A stretch of DNA of 64,000 bases, taken from assembly GCA_963665575.2 (NCBI GenBank), contig CAXXDW010000003.1, positions 806,001 through 870,000 of the forward strand, in the 5' to 3' direction. Positions 1 through 9,854 of this stretch are shown in pieces (positions within the stretch are counted from its first letter, which is position 1; every line of letters starts with the position of its first letter). This DNA comes from Rariloculus sp963665575. Its GTDB lineage: Bacteria > Pseudomonadota > Gammaproteobacteria > Steroidobacterales > Rariloculaceae. Both the position numbers and the translations under genes were made by a program. A model generated the notes under the pieces. It worked only from the letters and a program-made list of their open reading frames with translations, was not told where the DNA came from and ran no database searches.

Positions 1-3000
1 CACCGGCTCGAGACATTCGGGCGTCATGCCGGTGGCGTCGTAACCGCACAGTTGAATCTTTTCCAACCGCTGCCAATTCTCTGCGGTGGTGACGCTCTTG
101 AACCGGTAGGTGCGCACAGTACGCGATCCCAGGTTCACCTGAATGGTGTGCAGGCGCAGATCCTGCAACTGCGCCGCCGTACCGACGTTGACCGCAGCAA
201 GATCCGAACGCGACGCGTATTGGAAAGCGATGACCGCATCGTGAACGCGAGTTATCGGATCAGCCGCGCCGTACGTGATGCGCGCCGGGTGACGGATAGC
301 GTTGCGCTCGTCTTCCAGGTACGAGTACGACATCGTGTTGCCGAACGCGTCCGTTTGTTTGTTGATCGACCACAAGTAGACGGGGGTCGGATCCTCGGTG
401 GTACGGCTGGTGCCAACCACGGGCACGTAACGCATGTGTCGCAGGCGGCTTTCCTCGGAGTTGCCGTACTCGCGCACGGAACCGTCGGGCAATTCGACCT
501 CGAACCACAATTCGTCTTTGCGCGTCTCCTCAGTGGGACCCTTGATCTCGATCCGGGCGAAACTTTCCCGCAAGGTGCGGTATTGCGCTCCGGATGTCAT
601 GTGGGTGCCGGACACCTTTACCAGCGGTTCGGCGTCGAGACACAAGCTTGCCGTATCGTCGATCGCCAGTGTCGCATTGGCCGCCTGGTTCTTGACGCAG
701 CGGCGGATTGTCGAGAACCCGCTCACCTGCCAGCCGTAGCCCAACGTGTCGCCAGGCAGCGAGGCAACGGTGCGCGTTCGCTCGCGGCCGCCGCTGTAGT
801 CGATCGACAACATCGGTTCCATGCCATTGACGCCAGGGACGGGTTCGATGGGAATGTTGATGTACGCGTCGCCGCCGCGGGTCACTCCCGCGTCATACGG
901 CAAAGTGCCTGCGATCGTATGGGTTGCCAGGGCTACTTCGGTGTTGTAACTCACCGTAACGGTGATCGGAGACCAATTGCTCTCCCAGCACAGGGTCGTC
1001 ATGGTCAAACCGAGCGGATTGTCGAAGCACATCTCGATCTGATAGCGGTACGTCCCGGCGCCCCGGCCAGTGAAGTGGTGGGTGGTGTCGAGGGTCTCGC
1101 GGACCAGTCGCCAGGTCGCGCCACCGGTGTTCTCCAGCAACCGAAAATACGCGGCCTCGCCCACCGGTGTCCAACTCACCGTGTAATCGCCGGTCTTGCT
1201 CTCCGCCGGGATAGCGATCAGCGCGCCAGGTGGCAGGAACGTCACGGTGTGCGCGTCTGTCCAATCGCTGCAGCTCGTCCGGTCGGTTTCCAAGCAGGCG
1301 CGCACGCGGAAACTGTATGGGCCCGGCGTGCTGTGCCCGGTGACCTGGCGTGTAGTCATCGCGTCGGTGCCGGAAAGCAGCGTCCATGTCGCTCCGTCAA
1401 CCGACCGTTCCAGATCGTACACGACGCTCTGCGAGGTGTCCGATGCCGTCCACGTCAACGTGTAGGCGCCGACGGTGACGGTCTCCGGACCGTCGATGGC
1501 CCCCGGAATCGGCGGCGTGGCGACCACCGTAACCGACACAGTATCGGAGACCGGATCGTTGTCCGGAGCGTCCTTGACGGACACAGTGAATTCCAACGTC
1601 GTAGGCGTTGACGGTGCAGTGAACGTCGGGCTCGACGCCGTCGTACTGCTCAGCGTGACGCCCGTACCCGATGTGAGACTCCATTCATACTCGAGAGGCT
1701 GACCCTCCGGGTCGCTGCTGTCGGTGCCGTCCAGCGTCGCCTGCTGGCCGACACGGACCGTTTGATCCTCGCCAGCTTCGGCGATCGGCGGGTCATTGTC
1801 CGCATTGATCGTGATCGTCACTGTCGACGCTTCGGAGTCCAAGGTGCCATCGTTGACGGTCAGCGAGAACTCCAGGATTTCTTGTACAAGCAGGTTGGGC
1901 GCGGTGAACGTCGGGCTCGCATTATCGGCGTCGGTCAGGGTCACCGTCGTGCCTGTTGACGTCTGGCTCCACGCATAGGTCAGCGGATCGTCGTCGGCAT
2001 CCGAGCTGCCGGTGCCGTTCAGCGTCACCAAGGCGTCTTCGTCGACGGTCTGGGGCGGTCCGGCGACCGCCACCGGCGCCGAATTGGGCGGTTCGACGGG
2101 CTCGACCGTGACGGACACGGTCGACGGTTCGGAGTCCACGGTGCCGTCGTTGACGGTCAGCGAGAACTCGAGCGTCTCGGTCGCGCTCACGTCCGGCGCG
2201 GTGAACGTCGGGCTCGCCGTGTCGGCGTCGGTCAGGGTCACCGTCGTGCCTGTTGACGTCACCGTCCACGCATAGGTCAACGGATCGTTGTCCGCATCCG
2301 AACTGCCGGTGCCGTCCAGCGTCACCGGGGCGCCTGCGTCGACCGTCTGGTCCATGCCCGCATCAGCCACCGGCGCGGTATTGTCGGTCAGCACCGTCAG
2401 CGTCAACGTCATGGCGGTCAGCCTTGACCGGGCGTTGGATGAATAGGGGTAGACCCTGAAGTTGTACACCTGGCCCGCGGTCAGCGTGACCTCGTCGCTC
2501 TCGTCGGCGTTGCCGCTGAGGCCGCGCATGCCGCCGTCGCCCCGCAGATCCCAGTCCAGCCCCGAGTTCGGCGTGCCGTCGATGGCGATGGTCCACTCGC
2601 CGGCACGGTCAGCGGGCACCGTGAACCGGAAGTACGTGGCCGAGGCCGGGTTGTCGCGACGGCCCGTCCCGCGCAGCTGGCCGAAGATGTCCTGTGCCGA
2701 CACCGCCACCGGATCCGGCAACAGGTGGGGGTCGTCTACGGTACCGAGTTCGGGGGGTTCGATGATCTCGGGCTCGACGGTGACCGTCACCGTATCGGAG
2801 ACCGCCGTGTTTCCAGGGGCGTCCCTGACCGATAGGGTGAACACCAGCGTCGTGGGCGTTGACGGTGCCGTGAACGCGGGTCTCGCCGTGTCGGCGTCGG
2901 TCAGGGTTACCGTCGTGCCTGTTGACGTCAGCGTCCACGCATAGGTCAGCGCCTGACCTTCCGGGTCGCTGCTGTCGGTGCCGTCAAGCGTCGCCCGCTG

Positions 3001-6000
3001 GCCGACGCGGACCGTTTGATCCTCGCCAGCTTCGGCGATCGGCGGGTCATTGTCCGCATTGATCGTGATCGTCACTGTCGACGCTTCGGAGTCCAAGGTG
3101 CCATCGTTGACGGTCAGCGAGAACTCCAGGATTTCTTGTACAAGCAGGTTGGGCGCGGTGAACGTCGGGCTCGCCGTGTCGGCGTCGGTCAGGGTCACCG
3201 TCGTGCCTGTTGACGTCTGGCTCCACGCATGGGTCAGCGGATCGTCGTCGGCATCCGAGCTGCCGGTGCCGTTCAGCGTCACCAAGGCGTCTTCGTCGAC
3301 GGTCTGGGGCGGTCCGGCGACCGCCACCGGCGCCGAATTGGGCGGTTCGACGGGCTCGACCGTGACGGACACGGTCGACGGTTCGGAGTCCGCGGTGCCG
3401 TCGTTGACGGTCAGCGAGAACTCGAGCGTCTCAATCGCGCTCACGTCCGGCGCGGTGAACGTCGGGCTCGCCATGTCGGCGTCGGTCAGGGTCACCGTCG
3501 TGCCTGTTGACGTCACCGTCCACGCATAGGTCAACGGATCGTTGTCCGCATCCGAACTGCCGGTGCCGTCCAGCGTCACCGGGGCGCCTGCGTCGACCGT
3601 CTGGTCCATGCCCGCATCAGCCACCGGCGGGGTATTGTCGGTCAGCACCGTCAGCGTCAACGTCATCGCGGTCAGGCCCGAACGGGCGGCGGTCGTAAAG
3701 GGGTAGACCCTGAACCTGTACACCTGGCCCGCGGTCAGCGTGACCTCATCGCGCTCGTCGGCGTTGGAGCTGGTGCCACGCAGGCCGCCGTCACCCTTGA
3801 GATCCCAGTTTGCCCCCGAATCGGGCGTGCCGTCGATGGCAATCGTCCACTCGCCGGCACGGTCAGCGGGCACCGTGAACCGGAAGTACGTGGCCGAGGA
3901 CTCACTGTCGCCACTGCCCGTGCCGCGCAACTGGCCGAAGATGTCCTGTGCCGACACCGCCACCGGGTCCGGCAACGGGTGCGGGTTCGTTATGCTGCCG
4001 AGTTCGGGGGGTTCGATGATCTCGGGTTCGACCGTGATCGTCACCGTCGACGGTTGAGAGTCGACGGTGCCGTCGTTGACGGTCAGCGAGAACTGCAGCG
4101 TCTCGGTCGCGCTCACGTCCGGCGCGGTGAACGTGGGGCTCGCCGTGTCCGCTCCGGTCACGGTCACCGTCGTGCCCGACGTCTGGGTCCACGCATAGGT
4201 CAGCGGATCGGTGTCGGCATCCGAACTGCCCGTGCCGTCCAGTGTCACCTCCGTGTCTTCATCGACCGTCTGGGGCGTTCCGGCGTCCGCCACCGGCACC
4301 GTATTGTCTGACTCGACCGTGACCGACAGCGGACTGCCGGAGTCGGTGCACACGCTGTTCTGGAGGGCGAAGTCCGAGCCGTCGAACTCGTACGTGTTCA
4401 CGCAGGTCTGCAACTGATAGGCGTAGGTGCCTGAGGGCTTGCCGCTGAACAACTTGCTCACCGGACCCCGGCCGAGATCATGCGATTGCCCGGTGCCGCC
4501 CAACGGCGTTTCCACCAGGTTGTATGTATGGAGGGTTTGCAGGATGTTGCTCACCTCGTCGGCCGCCAGGGCCGGCGGCGAGGCATGGCTCACGGTGTAG
4601 CTGCCGTCGGAGTTCGGGTTGGGCGAGGCCTCCAGGGTCCCGGTCGGCGGCGGTGGTGGCGGCGCGGTCAACGTCAACGTCAGCCCGGTCAGGCTTGAAC
4701 GGGAGGAGGTTCTATAGGGGTAGACCCTGAAGTTGTACACTTGCCCCGCGGTCAGCGTCACCTCGTCGCTCTCGTCGGCGTTGCCGCTGAGGCCGCGCAT
4801 GCCACCGTCGCCTCTCAGATCCCAGTCCAGCCCCGTGTTGGGCGTGCCGTCGATGGCAATCGTCCACTCGCCGGCGCGGTCAGCGGGGACCGTGAACCGG
4901 AAGTACGTGGCCGAGGCCGGGTTGTCGCGACTGCCCGTCCCGCGCAGCTGGCTGAAGATGTCCTGTACCGACACACCCACCGGATCCGGCAACAGGTGCG
5001 GGTTCGTAATGGTGCCGACCTCCGGTTCGACGATAACGCTGGGCTCGACCGTGATCGTCACGGTCGACGGTTGAGAGTCCACCGTGCCGTCGTTGACGGT
5101 CAGCGAGAACTCCAGCGTCTCGGTCGCGCTCACGTCCGGCGCGGTGAACGTCGGGCTCGCCGCCGTCGTGCTGCTCAGTTGGACGCTTGTCCCCGATGGC
5201 GAGGTCCACAGATACCTGAGCGGGTCGTTGTCCGCATCCGAACTGCCACTGCCGTCCAGCGTCACCACGGTGCCTTCATCGACGGTCTGGTCCATTCCGG
5301 CGTCGGCCACCGGGGCCGTATTGGTGGGTTCGACGGGTTCGACCGTGACCGTCACGGTCGACGGTGCGGAATCGACGGTGCCGTCGTTGACGGTCAGCGA
5401 GAACTCCAGGATTTCTTGTACAAGCAGGTTGGGCGCGGTGAACGTCGGGCTCGCCGCCGTCGTGCTGCTCAGCTGGATGCTTGTCCCCGATGGCGGGGTC
5501 CACAGATACGTGAGCGCGTCGTTGTCGGCATCCGAACTGCCACTGCCGTCCAGCGTCACCATGGCGCCTTCATCGACGGTCTGGTCCATTCCGGCGTCGG
5601 CCACCGGCGCCGTATTGACGGGCGCAGGTTCCACCGTCCAGTCGAACGAGACCGTATCGCTGTCGCCGTCATCGTCAGTCGCGGTGACGGTGGCGGTGCC
5701 TGTGCCTGTGGCGGTCGGCGTGCCCGAGACTTCCCGGGCACTGGACATCGTCACTCCGGCCGGCAGGCCGCTGGCCGTGTAGCTCAGCGGCGCGTCCCCG
5801 CCGCCGGCGGCGGGCACGGTGAACGCCGTGATGGCGGTGTTCCGGGTCCAGCTTTGGGCCGACACCGTGATGCCGCCGTAGTCCGGCATGCGGTCAACCG
5901 TCACGGACAGTGCCGAGCCGATGTTCTCGCACACCTCGATCGCTTCCTGGAGCTCGTTGTCCAGCTCGTGATAACACCCCTGCACCTGGTAGGCATACGT

Positions 6001-9000
6001 GCCCGTCGCCTTGGAAGTGAACGATTGGCTGATGTTGCCCGCGTCGGACACCGAGTAGGACGTGCTCGTGCCGTCGGGCGCGGTCTCGATCAGGGAGATA
6101 TACAGGTAGGTTCGAGTCGTCGTCATCGCGCCGGAGACGGTGTAGCTGCCGTCGGAGCTCGGGTTGGCCGAGGCCTCCAGGGTCCCGGTCGGCGGCGGCG
6201 GTGGCGGCTCGGTCACCGCCCAGTCGAACGAGACCGTATCACTGTCGTTATCGTTGTCTCTGACGGTGACGGTGGCCGTTCCCGTGCCGACGGCGGTCGG
6301 CGTGCCGGTGACCTGTCCCGTAACGGAGTCGATGTCGATGCCGGCGGGTTCGTCGGCGATGCTGTAAGTCAGCGGCGTGTCGCCCCCCGTGGCCGCGACG
6401 GTGAACGCGGTGATCGCCGCGTTCTGCGTCCAGGCCTGGGCCGGCACCGCAGTATCGAATACCGGCATCAGGTCGGTCGGCGGCGCGGTCACCGCCCAGT
6501 CGAACAAGACCGTATCGCTGTCGCCGTCATCGTCAGTCGCGGTGACGGTGGCGGTGCCTGTGCCTGTGGCGGTCGGCGTGCCGGTGACTTGCCCCGTATT
6601 TAAGTTGATGTCGATGCCGGCGGGTTCGTCGGCGATGCTGTAAGTCAGCGGCGTGTCGCCCCCCGTGGCCGCGACGGTGAACGCGGTGATCGCCGTGTTC
6701 TGCGTCCAGGCCTGGGCCGGCACCGCAGTATCGAATATCGGCATGCGGTCGGCGGGCACGGTCACCGACAGCGAACTGCCCGAGTCGGTGCATACGGTCG
6801 TGTCGATGGCATCGAACTCGGTCTGTTCCAGCGTGAACACGCACGTCTGAAGCTGATAGGTGTAGGTTCCGGCAGCCTTGTCGGTGAAGCTCCGGCTGAC
6901 CGGGCCGCGGCCAAGACCGTAGGACTGTGCGCTGCCCGTGGACGGCGTTTCCACCAGGTTGTAGTAGTGGGAGCGTTGCAGTTCGGGGGTCACCACGTCG
7001 GTGGCCAGGGTCGGCGGGGACGAATGGCTGACGGTATAGCTGCCCGTGGTGCTGGGGTTCGGGCTGGCGGTCAACACCCCGGTCGGCGGCGGCGGCACCA
7101 CCGCCACCGTCCAGCTGAATTCCAGCGTGTCCATGTCCCCATCGTCGTCGGTCACCGTCACGGTGGCCGTGCCGTTGCCCGCGGCGGTCGGCGTGCCGGT
7201 GACCCGGCGAGCGCTCGACATGCTCACCCCCGCCGGCAGACCGCTGGCGGAGTAGCCCAACGGCGCGTCGCCGCCCGTGGCGGCCGGCACCGTAAAGGCT
7301 GTGATCGCCGTGTTCTGTGTCCAGCTCTGCGCCGTCACGCTGGCCGTGCCGAAGTCCGGGATGCCGTCGACGGTCCAGTCGAATTCCAGCGTGTCCATGT
7401 CCCCATCGTCGTCGGTGACCGTCACGGTGGCCGTGCCGTTGCCCGCGGCGGTCGGCGTGCCGGTGACCCGGCGAGCGCTCGACATGCTCACCCCCGCCGG
7501 CAGACCGCTGGCGGAGTAGCCCAGCGGCGCGTCGCCGCCCGTGGCGGCCGGCACCGTGAACGCGGTGATCGCCGTGTTCTGTGTCCAGCTCTGCGCCGTC
7601 ACGCTGGCCGTGCCGAAGTCCGGGATGCCGTCGACGGTCCAGTCGAACTCCACTGTATCGGTGTCGCCGTCATCGTCGGTCACCGTCACGGTGGCCGTGC
7701 CGTTGCCCGCGGCGGTCGGCGTGCCGGTGACCCGGCGAGCGCTCGACATGCTCACCCCCGCCGGCAATCCGCTGGCGGAGTAGCCCAGCGGCGCGTCGCC
7801 GCCCGTGGCGGCCGGCACCGTAAAGGCTGTGATCGCCGTGTTCTGTGTCCAGCTCTTTGCCGACACGGTGACGCCACTGTAGTCCGGCATCCGGTTCGGC
7901 GGCGGCGGCACCACCGCCACCGTCCAGTCGAACTCCAGCGTATCGGTGTCCCCGTCGTCGTCGGTGACCGTCACGGTGGCGGTGCCCGTGCCGGTCGCGG
8001 TTGGCGTCCCCGACACCCGCCGGGCACTCGACATGGTCACCCCCGCCGGCAGGCCGCTGGCGGAGTAGCTCAGCGGGGTGTTGCCCCCGCTGGCCCTGGG
8101 CACGTAGAAACTGGTAATGGACTGACCCTCTGTCCACGTCTTGTCGGACACCGTCGCGTCGCCGAAGTCCGGCATCGGATCCACGACAGTCCAGTCGAAT
8201 TCCAGCGTATCGGTGTCGTCGTCGGCGTCCGTCACCGTCACGGTAAAGGTCCCCGAACCCGCCTCGGTGGGCCGGCCCAGCACGACCCGGGTGCTGGTCA
8301 GGAACCTCACTCCGGCAGGCAATCCGCTGCCCGAATAGGTCAACCGACCGTCACCCCCGGTGGCCGCGGGCACGTTGACGAACGTGATGTATCGATTCAA
8401 TGTCCACGATTGGTCCGCCACGCTGGCCGTGCCGAAGTCCGGCATCAGGTCCACCACTGGCGGCTCCGCCACCGTCCAGCTGAACTCCAGCGTGTCTTCG
8501 TCGCCATCATCGTCGCTCACCGTGACGGTAGCCGTGCCGCTGCCGGCCGACGTCGGCGTCCCGGACACCCCGCGCGCACTCGACATGCTCACCCCGGCCG
8601 GCAGGCCGCTGGCCGTGTAGCTCAGCGGCGTGTCCCCGCCGGTGGCGGCCGGCACCGTGAACGCCGTGATCGCCGCGTCCTGTGTCCAGCTCTTTGCCGA
8701 CACGGTGACGCCGCTGTAGTCCGGCATCAGGTCCGGAGGCGGCGGCTCACCCACCGTCACCGTCAGCGAACTGCCGGAGTCGGTGCAGGTACTGCTCACC
8801 AGGTTGAAATCGAATCCGTCCAACTCGTATACGAACTCACAGGTCTGCAACTGATAGGCGTACGTGCCCACAGACTTGCCGGTAAACGACCGGCTCACCG
8901 GACCCCGGCCGAGACCGTAGGATTGTGCGCTGCCCCCCGAGGGCGTTTCCACCAGGTTGTAGGAATACAGGTAGGATCGGCTATTGGTCACCTCATCGGC

Positions 9001-9153
9001 GGACAACGCCGGTGGCGAGGCATCGCTGACGGTGTAGCTGCCCGTGGTGCTGGGGTTCGGGCTGGCGGAGAGCGCGCCAAGTGCCGGGCCGGCCGCGAGC
9101 GTTCCGAAAGCCAGCATGGCAAAAGCGATCGTCCTTGATCGGGTCGGGGTCAT
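1..9153 (-). CDS. Giant secreted Ig/PKD-repeat protein with SpvB (RHS/Tc-toxin type) domain, 3' end beyond window
   Basis: The frame opens at ATG 9153 behind a GGAGG ribosome site and stays in register at every point I checked down to base 1 (more than 3,050 codons), so the C-terminus lies outside. Residues 1 to about 28 form a signal peptide ending in GPALG. The stalk then alternates a Cys-pair module of about 105 residues (near 9070-8755, 7080-6760, 6200-5880, 4630-4320), putative-Ig (He_PIG type) units with the LPAGV and SGTPT signatures (six near 8735-7100, more at 6740-5630), and PKD/REJ-like units with the ADAGMDQTV signature. Two Fn3-like stretches follow (about 1690-930). From about 930 to 1 the protein matches SpvB: PVPGVNGMEPMLSIDYSGG and GYGWQVSGFSTIRRC. 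SpvB N-termini head RHS/YD-repeat and Tc-toxin BC proteins, so RHS repeats and a toxin tip are expected further left (inference). Role: secreted or surface adhesin/toxin delivery. Confidence 0.85.
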   Translation of the reverse strand, partial: MTPTRSRTIAFAMLAFGTLAAGPALGALSASPNPSTTGSYTVSDASPPALSADEVTNSRSYLYSYNLVETPSGGSAQSYGLGRGPVSRSFTGKSVGTYAYQLQTCEFVYELDGFDFNLVSSTCTDSGSSLTVTVGEPPPPDLMPDYSGVTVSAKSWTQDAAITAFTVPAATGGDTPLSYTASGLPAGVSMSSARGVSGTPTSAGSGTATVTVSDDDGDEDTLEFSWTVAEPPVVDLMPDFGTASVADQSWTLNRYITFVNVPAATGGDGRLTYSGSGLPAGVRFLTSTRVVLGRPTEAGSGTFTVTVTDADDDTDTLEFDWTVVDPMPDFGDATVSDKTWTEGQSITSFYVPRASGGNTPLSYSASGLPAGVTMSSARRVSGTPTATGTGTATVTVTDDDGDTDTLEFDWTVAVVPPPPNRMPDYSGVTVSAKSWTQNTAITAFTVPAATGGDAPLGYSASGLPAGVSMSSARRVTGTPTAAGNGTATVTVTDDDGDTDTVEFDWTVDGIPDFGTASVTAQSWTQNTAITAFTVPAATGGDAPLGYSASGLPAGVSMSSARRVTGTPTAAGNGTATVTVTDDDGDMDTLEFDWTVDGIPDFGTASVTAQSWTQNTAITAFTVPAATGGDAPLGYSASGLPAGVSMSSARRVTGTPTAAGNGTATVTVTDDDGDMDTLEFSWTVAVVPPPPTGVLTASPNPSTTGSYTVSHSSPPTLATDVVTPELQRSHYYNLVETPSTGSAQSYGLGRGPVSRSFTDKAAGTYTYQLQTCVFTLEQTEFDAIDTTVCTDSGSSLSVTVPADRMPIFDTAVPAQAWTQNTAITAFTVAATGGDTPLTYSIADEPAGIDINLNTGQVTGTPTATGTGTATVTATDDDGDSDTVLFDWAVTAPPTDLMPVFDTAVPAQAWTQNAAITAFTVAATGGDTPLTYSIADEPAGIDIDSVTGQVTGTPTAVGTGTATVTVRDNDNDSDTVSFDWAVTEPPPPPPTGTLEASANPSSDGSYTVSGAMTTTRTYLYISLIETAPDGTSTSYSVSDAGNISQSFTSKATGTYAYQVQGCYHELDNELQEAIEVCENIGSALSVTVDRMPDYGGITVSAQSWTRNTAITAFTVPAAGGGDAPLSYTASGLPAGVTMSSAREVSGTPTATGTGTATVTATDDDGDSDTVSFDWTVEPAPVNTAPVADAGMDQTVDEGAMVTLDGSGSSDADNDALTYLWTPPSGTSIQLSSTTAASPTFTAPNLLVQEILEFSLTVNDGTVDSAPSTVTVTVEPVEPTNTAPVADAGMDQTVDEGTVVTLDGSGSSDADNDPLRYLWTSPSGTSVQLSSTTAASPTFTAPDVSATETLEFSLTVNDGTVDSQPSTVTITVEPSVIVEPEVGTITNPHLLPDPVGVSVQDIFSQLRGTGSRDNPASATYFRFTVPADRAGEWTIAIDGTPNTGLDWDLRGDGGMRGLSGNADESDEVTLTAGQVYNFRVYPYRTSSRSSLTGLTLTLTAPPPPPPTGTLEASPNPNSDGSYTVSHASPPALAADEVSNILQTLHTYNLVETPLGGTGQSHDLGRGPVSKLFSGKPSGTYAYQLQTCVNTYEFDGSDFALQNSVCTDSGSPLSVTVESDNTVPVADAGTPQTVDEDTEVTLDGTGSSDADTDPLTYAWTQTSGTTVTVTGADTASPTFTAPDVSATETLQFSLTVNDGTVDSQPSTVTITVEPEIIEPPELGSITNPHPLPDPVAVSAQDIFGQLRGTGSGDSESSATYFRFTVPADRAGEWTIAIDGTPDSGANWDLKGDGGLRGTSSNADERDEVTLTAGQVYRFRVYPFTTAARSGLTAMTLTLTVLTDNTPPVADAGMDQTVDAGAPVTLDGTGSSDADNDPLTYAWTVTSTGTTVTLTDADMASPTFTAPDVSAIETLEFSLTVNDGTADSEPSTVSVTVEPVEPPNSAPVAVAGPPQTVDEDALVTLNGTGSSDADDDPLTHAWSQTSTGTTVTLTDADTASPTFTAPNLLVQEILEFSLTVNDGTLDSEASTVTITINADNDPPIAEAGEDQTVRVGQRATLDGTDSSDPEGQALTYAWTLTSTGTTVTLTDADTARPAFTAPSTPTTLVFTLSVRDAPGNTAVSDTVTVTVEPEIIEPPELGTVDDPHLLPDPVAVSAQDIFGQLRGTGRRDNPASATYFRFTVPADRAGEWTIAIDGTPNSGLDWDLRGDGGMRGLSGNADESDEVTLTAGQVYNFRVYPYSSNARSRLTAMTLTLTVLTDNTAPVADAGMDQTVDAGAPVTLDGTGSSDADNDPLTYAWTVTSTGTTVTLTDADTASPTFTAPDVSATETLEFSLTVNDGTVDSEPSTVSVTVEPVEPPNSAPVAVAGPPQTVDEDALVTLNGTGSSDADDDPLTYAWSQTSTGTTVTLTDADNASPTFTAPNLLVQEILEFSLTVNDGTLDSEASTVTITINADNDPPIAEAGEDQTVRVGQQATLDGTDSSDPEGQPLEYEWSLTSGTGVTLSSTTASSPTFTAPSTPTTLEFTVSVKDAPDNDPVSDTVSVTVVATPPIPGAIDGPETVTVGAYTLTWTASDTSQSVVYDLERSVDGATWTLLSGTDAMTTRQVTGHSTPGPYSFRVRACLETDRTSCSDWTDAHTVTFLPPGALIAIPAESKTGDYTVSWTPVGEAAYFRLLENTGGATWRLVRETLDTTHHFTGRGAGTYRYQIEMCFDNPLGLTMTTLCWESNWSPITVTVSYNTEVALATHTIAGTLPYDAGVTRGGDAYINIPIEPVPGVNGMEPMLSIDYSGGRERTRTVASLPGDTLGYGWQVSGFSTIRRCVKNQAANATLAIDDTASLCLDAEPLVKVSGTHMTSGAQYRTLRESFARIEIKGPTEETRKDELWFEVELPDGSVREYGNSEESRLRHMRYVPVVGTSRTTEDPTPVYLWSINKQTDAFGNTMSYSYLEDERNAIRHPARITYGAADPITRVHDAVIAFQYASRSDLAAVNVGTAAQLQDLRLHTIQVNLGSRTVRTYRFKSVTTAENWQRLEKIQLCGYDATGMTPECLEPV
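1690..3900. repeat. Near-identical tandem duplication, period 1254 bp, within the giant gene
   Basis: The stretch from about 1745 to 2460 recurs at about 2999-3714 with an offset of 1254 bp (418 codons) and only scattered substitutions, for example the CATAGG/CATGGG difference at 1976 versus 3230. Each copy encodes two PKD-like units plus the start of a pre-peptidase-like module. Further diverged copies lie at about 4020-4310 and 4720-5620. The period is a whole number of codons, so unequal recombination can change stalk length without breaking the frame. Confidence 0.8.
7100..7650. repeat. 264-bp tandem repeats encoding 88-residue Ig-like units
   Basis: Three successive units near 7119, 7383 and 7640 are almost identical at DNA level with a spacing of 264 bp (88 codons). 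Each encodes one He_PIG-like domain with the LPAGVSMSSARRVTGTPT signature. Similar but more diverged units continue on both sides. Confidence 0.8.
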
Positions 9154-9763
9154 GGCGCGTCCTCCGTGACAGGCGCTCGACGGAATCAGAACAGAAAGGA
9201 CCGATGCCGGCCGGAGCCGGCATCGGCCAGGGGCCACCAGGTGATGTGGCCCGTCCGCACACGGCTGCACCGTGCGATGCCGCGTCCTGGGCGCTGAGGG
9301 GTACAGGGAACGGGGCGCGGCGGACGGCGCAGGAGGCGGGCAGAGAGGAACCGCCCTGTGGTGCGAACCCGGTGCAGGCCGACACTCGCCGGATCCAGGC
9401 GGCGCGAGCGAACGCGCGCCACCGTACTGCGCGACCTGACTGAAAGTGGAACGCCGGACCCCGAACGGACCCGACCTGAAAAATACCGATAGGCAACACC
9501 GGCAAACGTTCATCCCTGAACCTCCCGGGGGCTGAGCCCCAGCGGACTTCCTGTCCTTTACTCCGGCTCGCCGTGCCCTCTCCGCCCGCTTCCTGCAGGC
9601 GCGGACCCGACGATCGCCGCCAAAAATAGTCGCCCGACGCTACGCTGTCAACCCCCAAGCCAGATTAAAACACCGCACATCGAACGGTGGTGACGACAAC
9701 AATACCGCGAGCATCGGCGCCGGAGTTGCGGCGCCTGCCAGCTCACACGGGTTGGTGCGCGGC
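9154..9763. other. Gene-free stretch upstream of the giant gene
   Basis: About 600 bp between the start of the giant gene and the insertion-sequence remnant. No ORF here looks real. It should hold the promoter of the leftward giant gene, but I cannot pick out convincing -35/-10 boxes. Confidence 0.4.
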
Positions 9764-9790
9764 TAACCCGGATATTGCATGAGTGAGGCG

Positions 9791-9853
9791 GGCAAGGCGT
9801 AGTATCTTCGATATAATTCAGTTACTTACGCTGACATCGAAGGACGCCTTGCC
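9791..9853. repeat. Inverted repeat just upstream of the transposase start
   Basis: GGCAAGGCGT at 9791-9800 pairs with ACGCCTTGCC at 9844-9853, immediately ahead of the transposase ATG at 9855. A transcript entering from outside could fold over the start codon, a known way insertion sequences limit transposase translation. That function is inferred. Confidence 0.45.
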
Positions 9854-9854
9854 C

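Noticed and set aside
52..1611. 519-codon plus-strand ORF, and the many plus-strand ORFs up to about 9140 (for example 6967-9138)
   Set aside because: They are antisense shadows of the high-GC giant minus-strand gene; peptides are Arg/Gly-rich without any family likeness.
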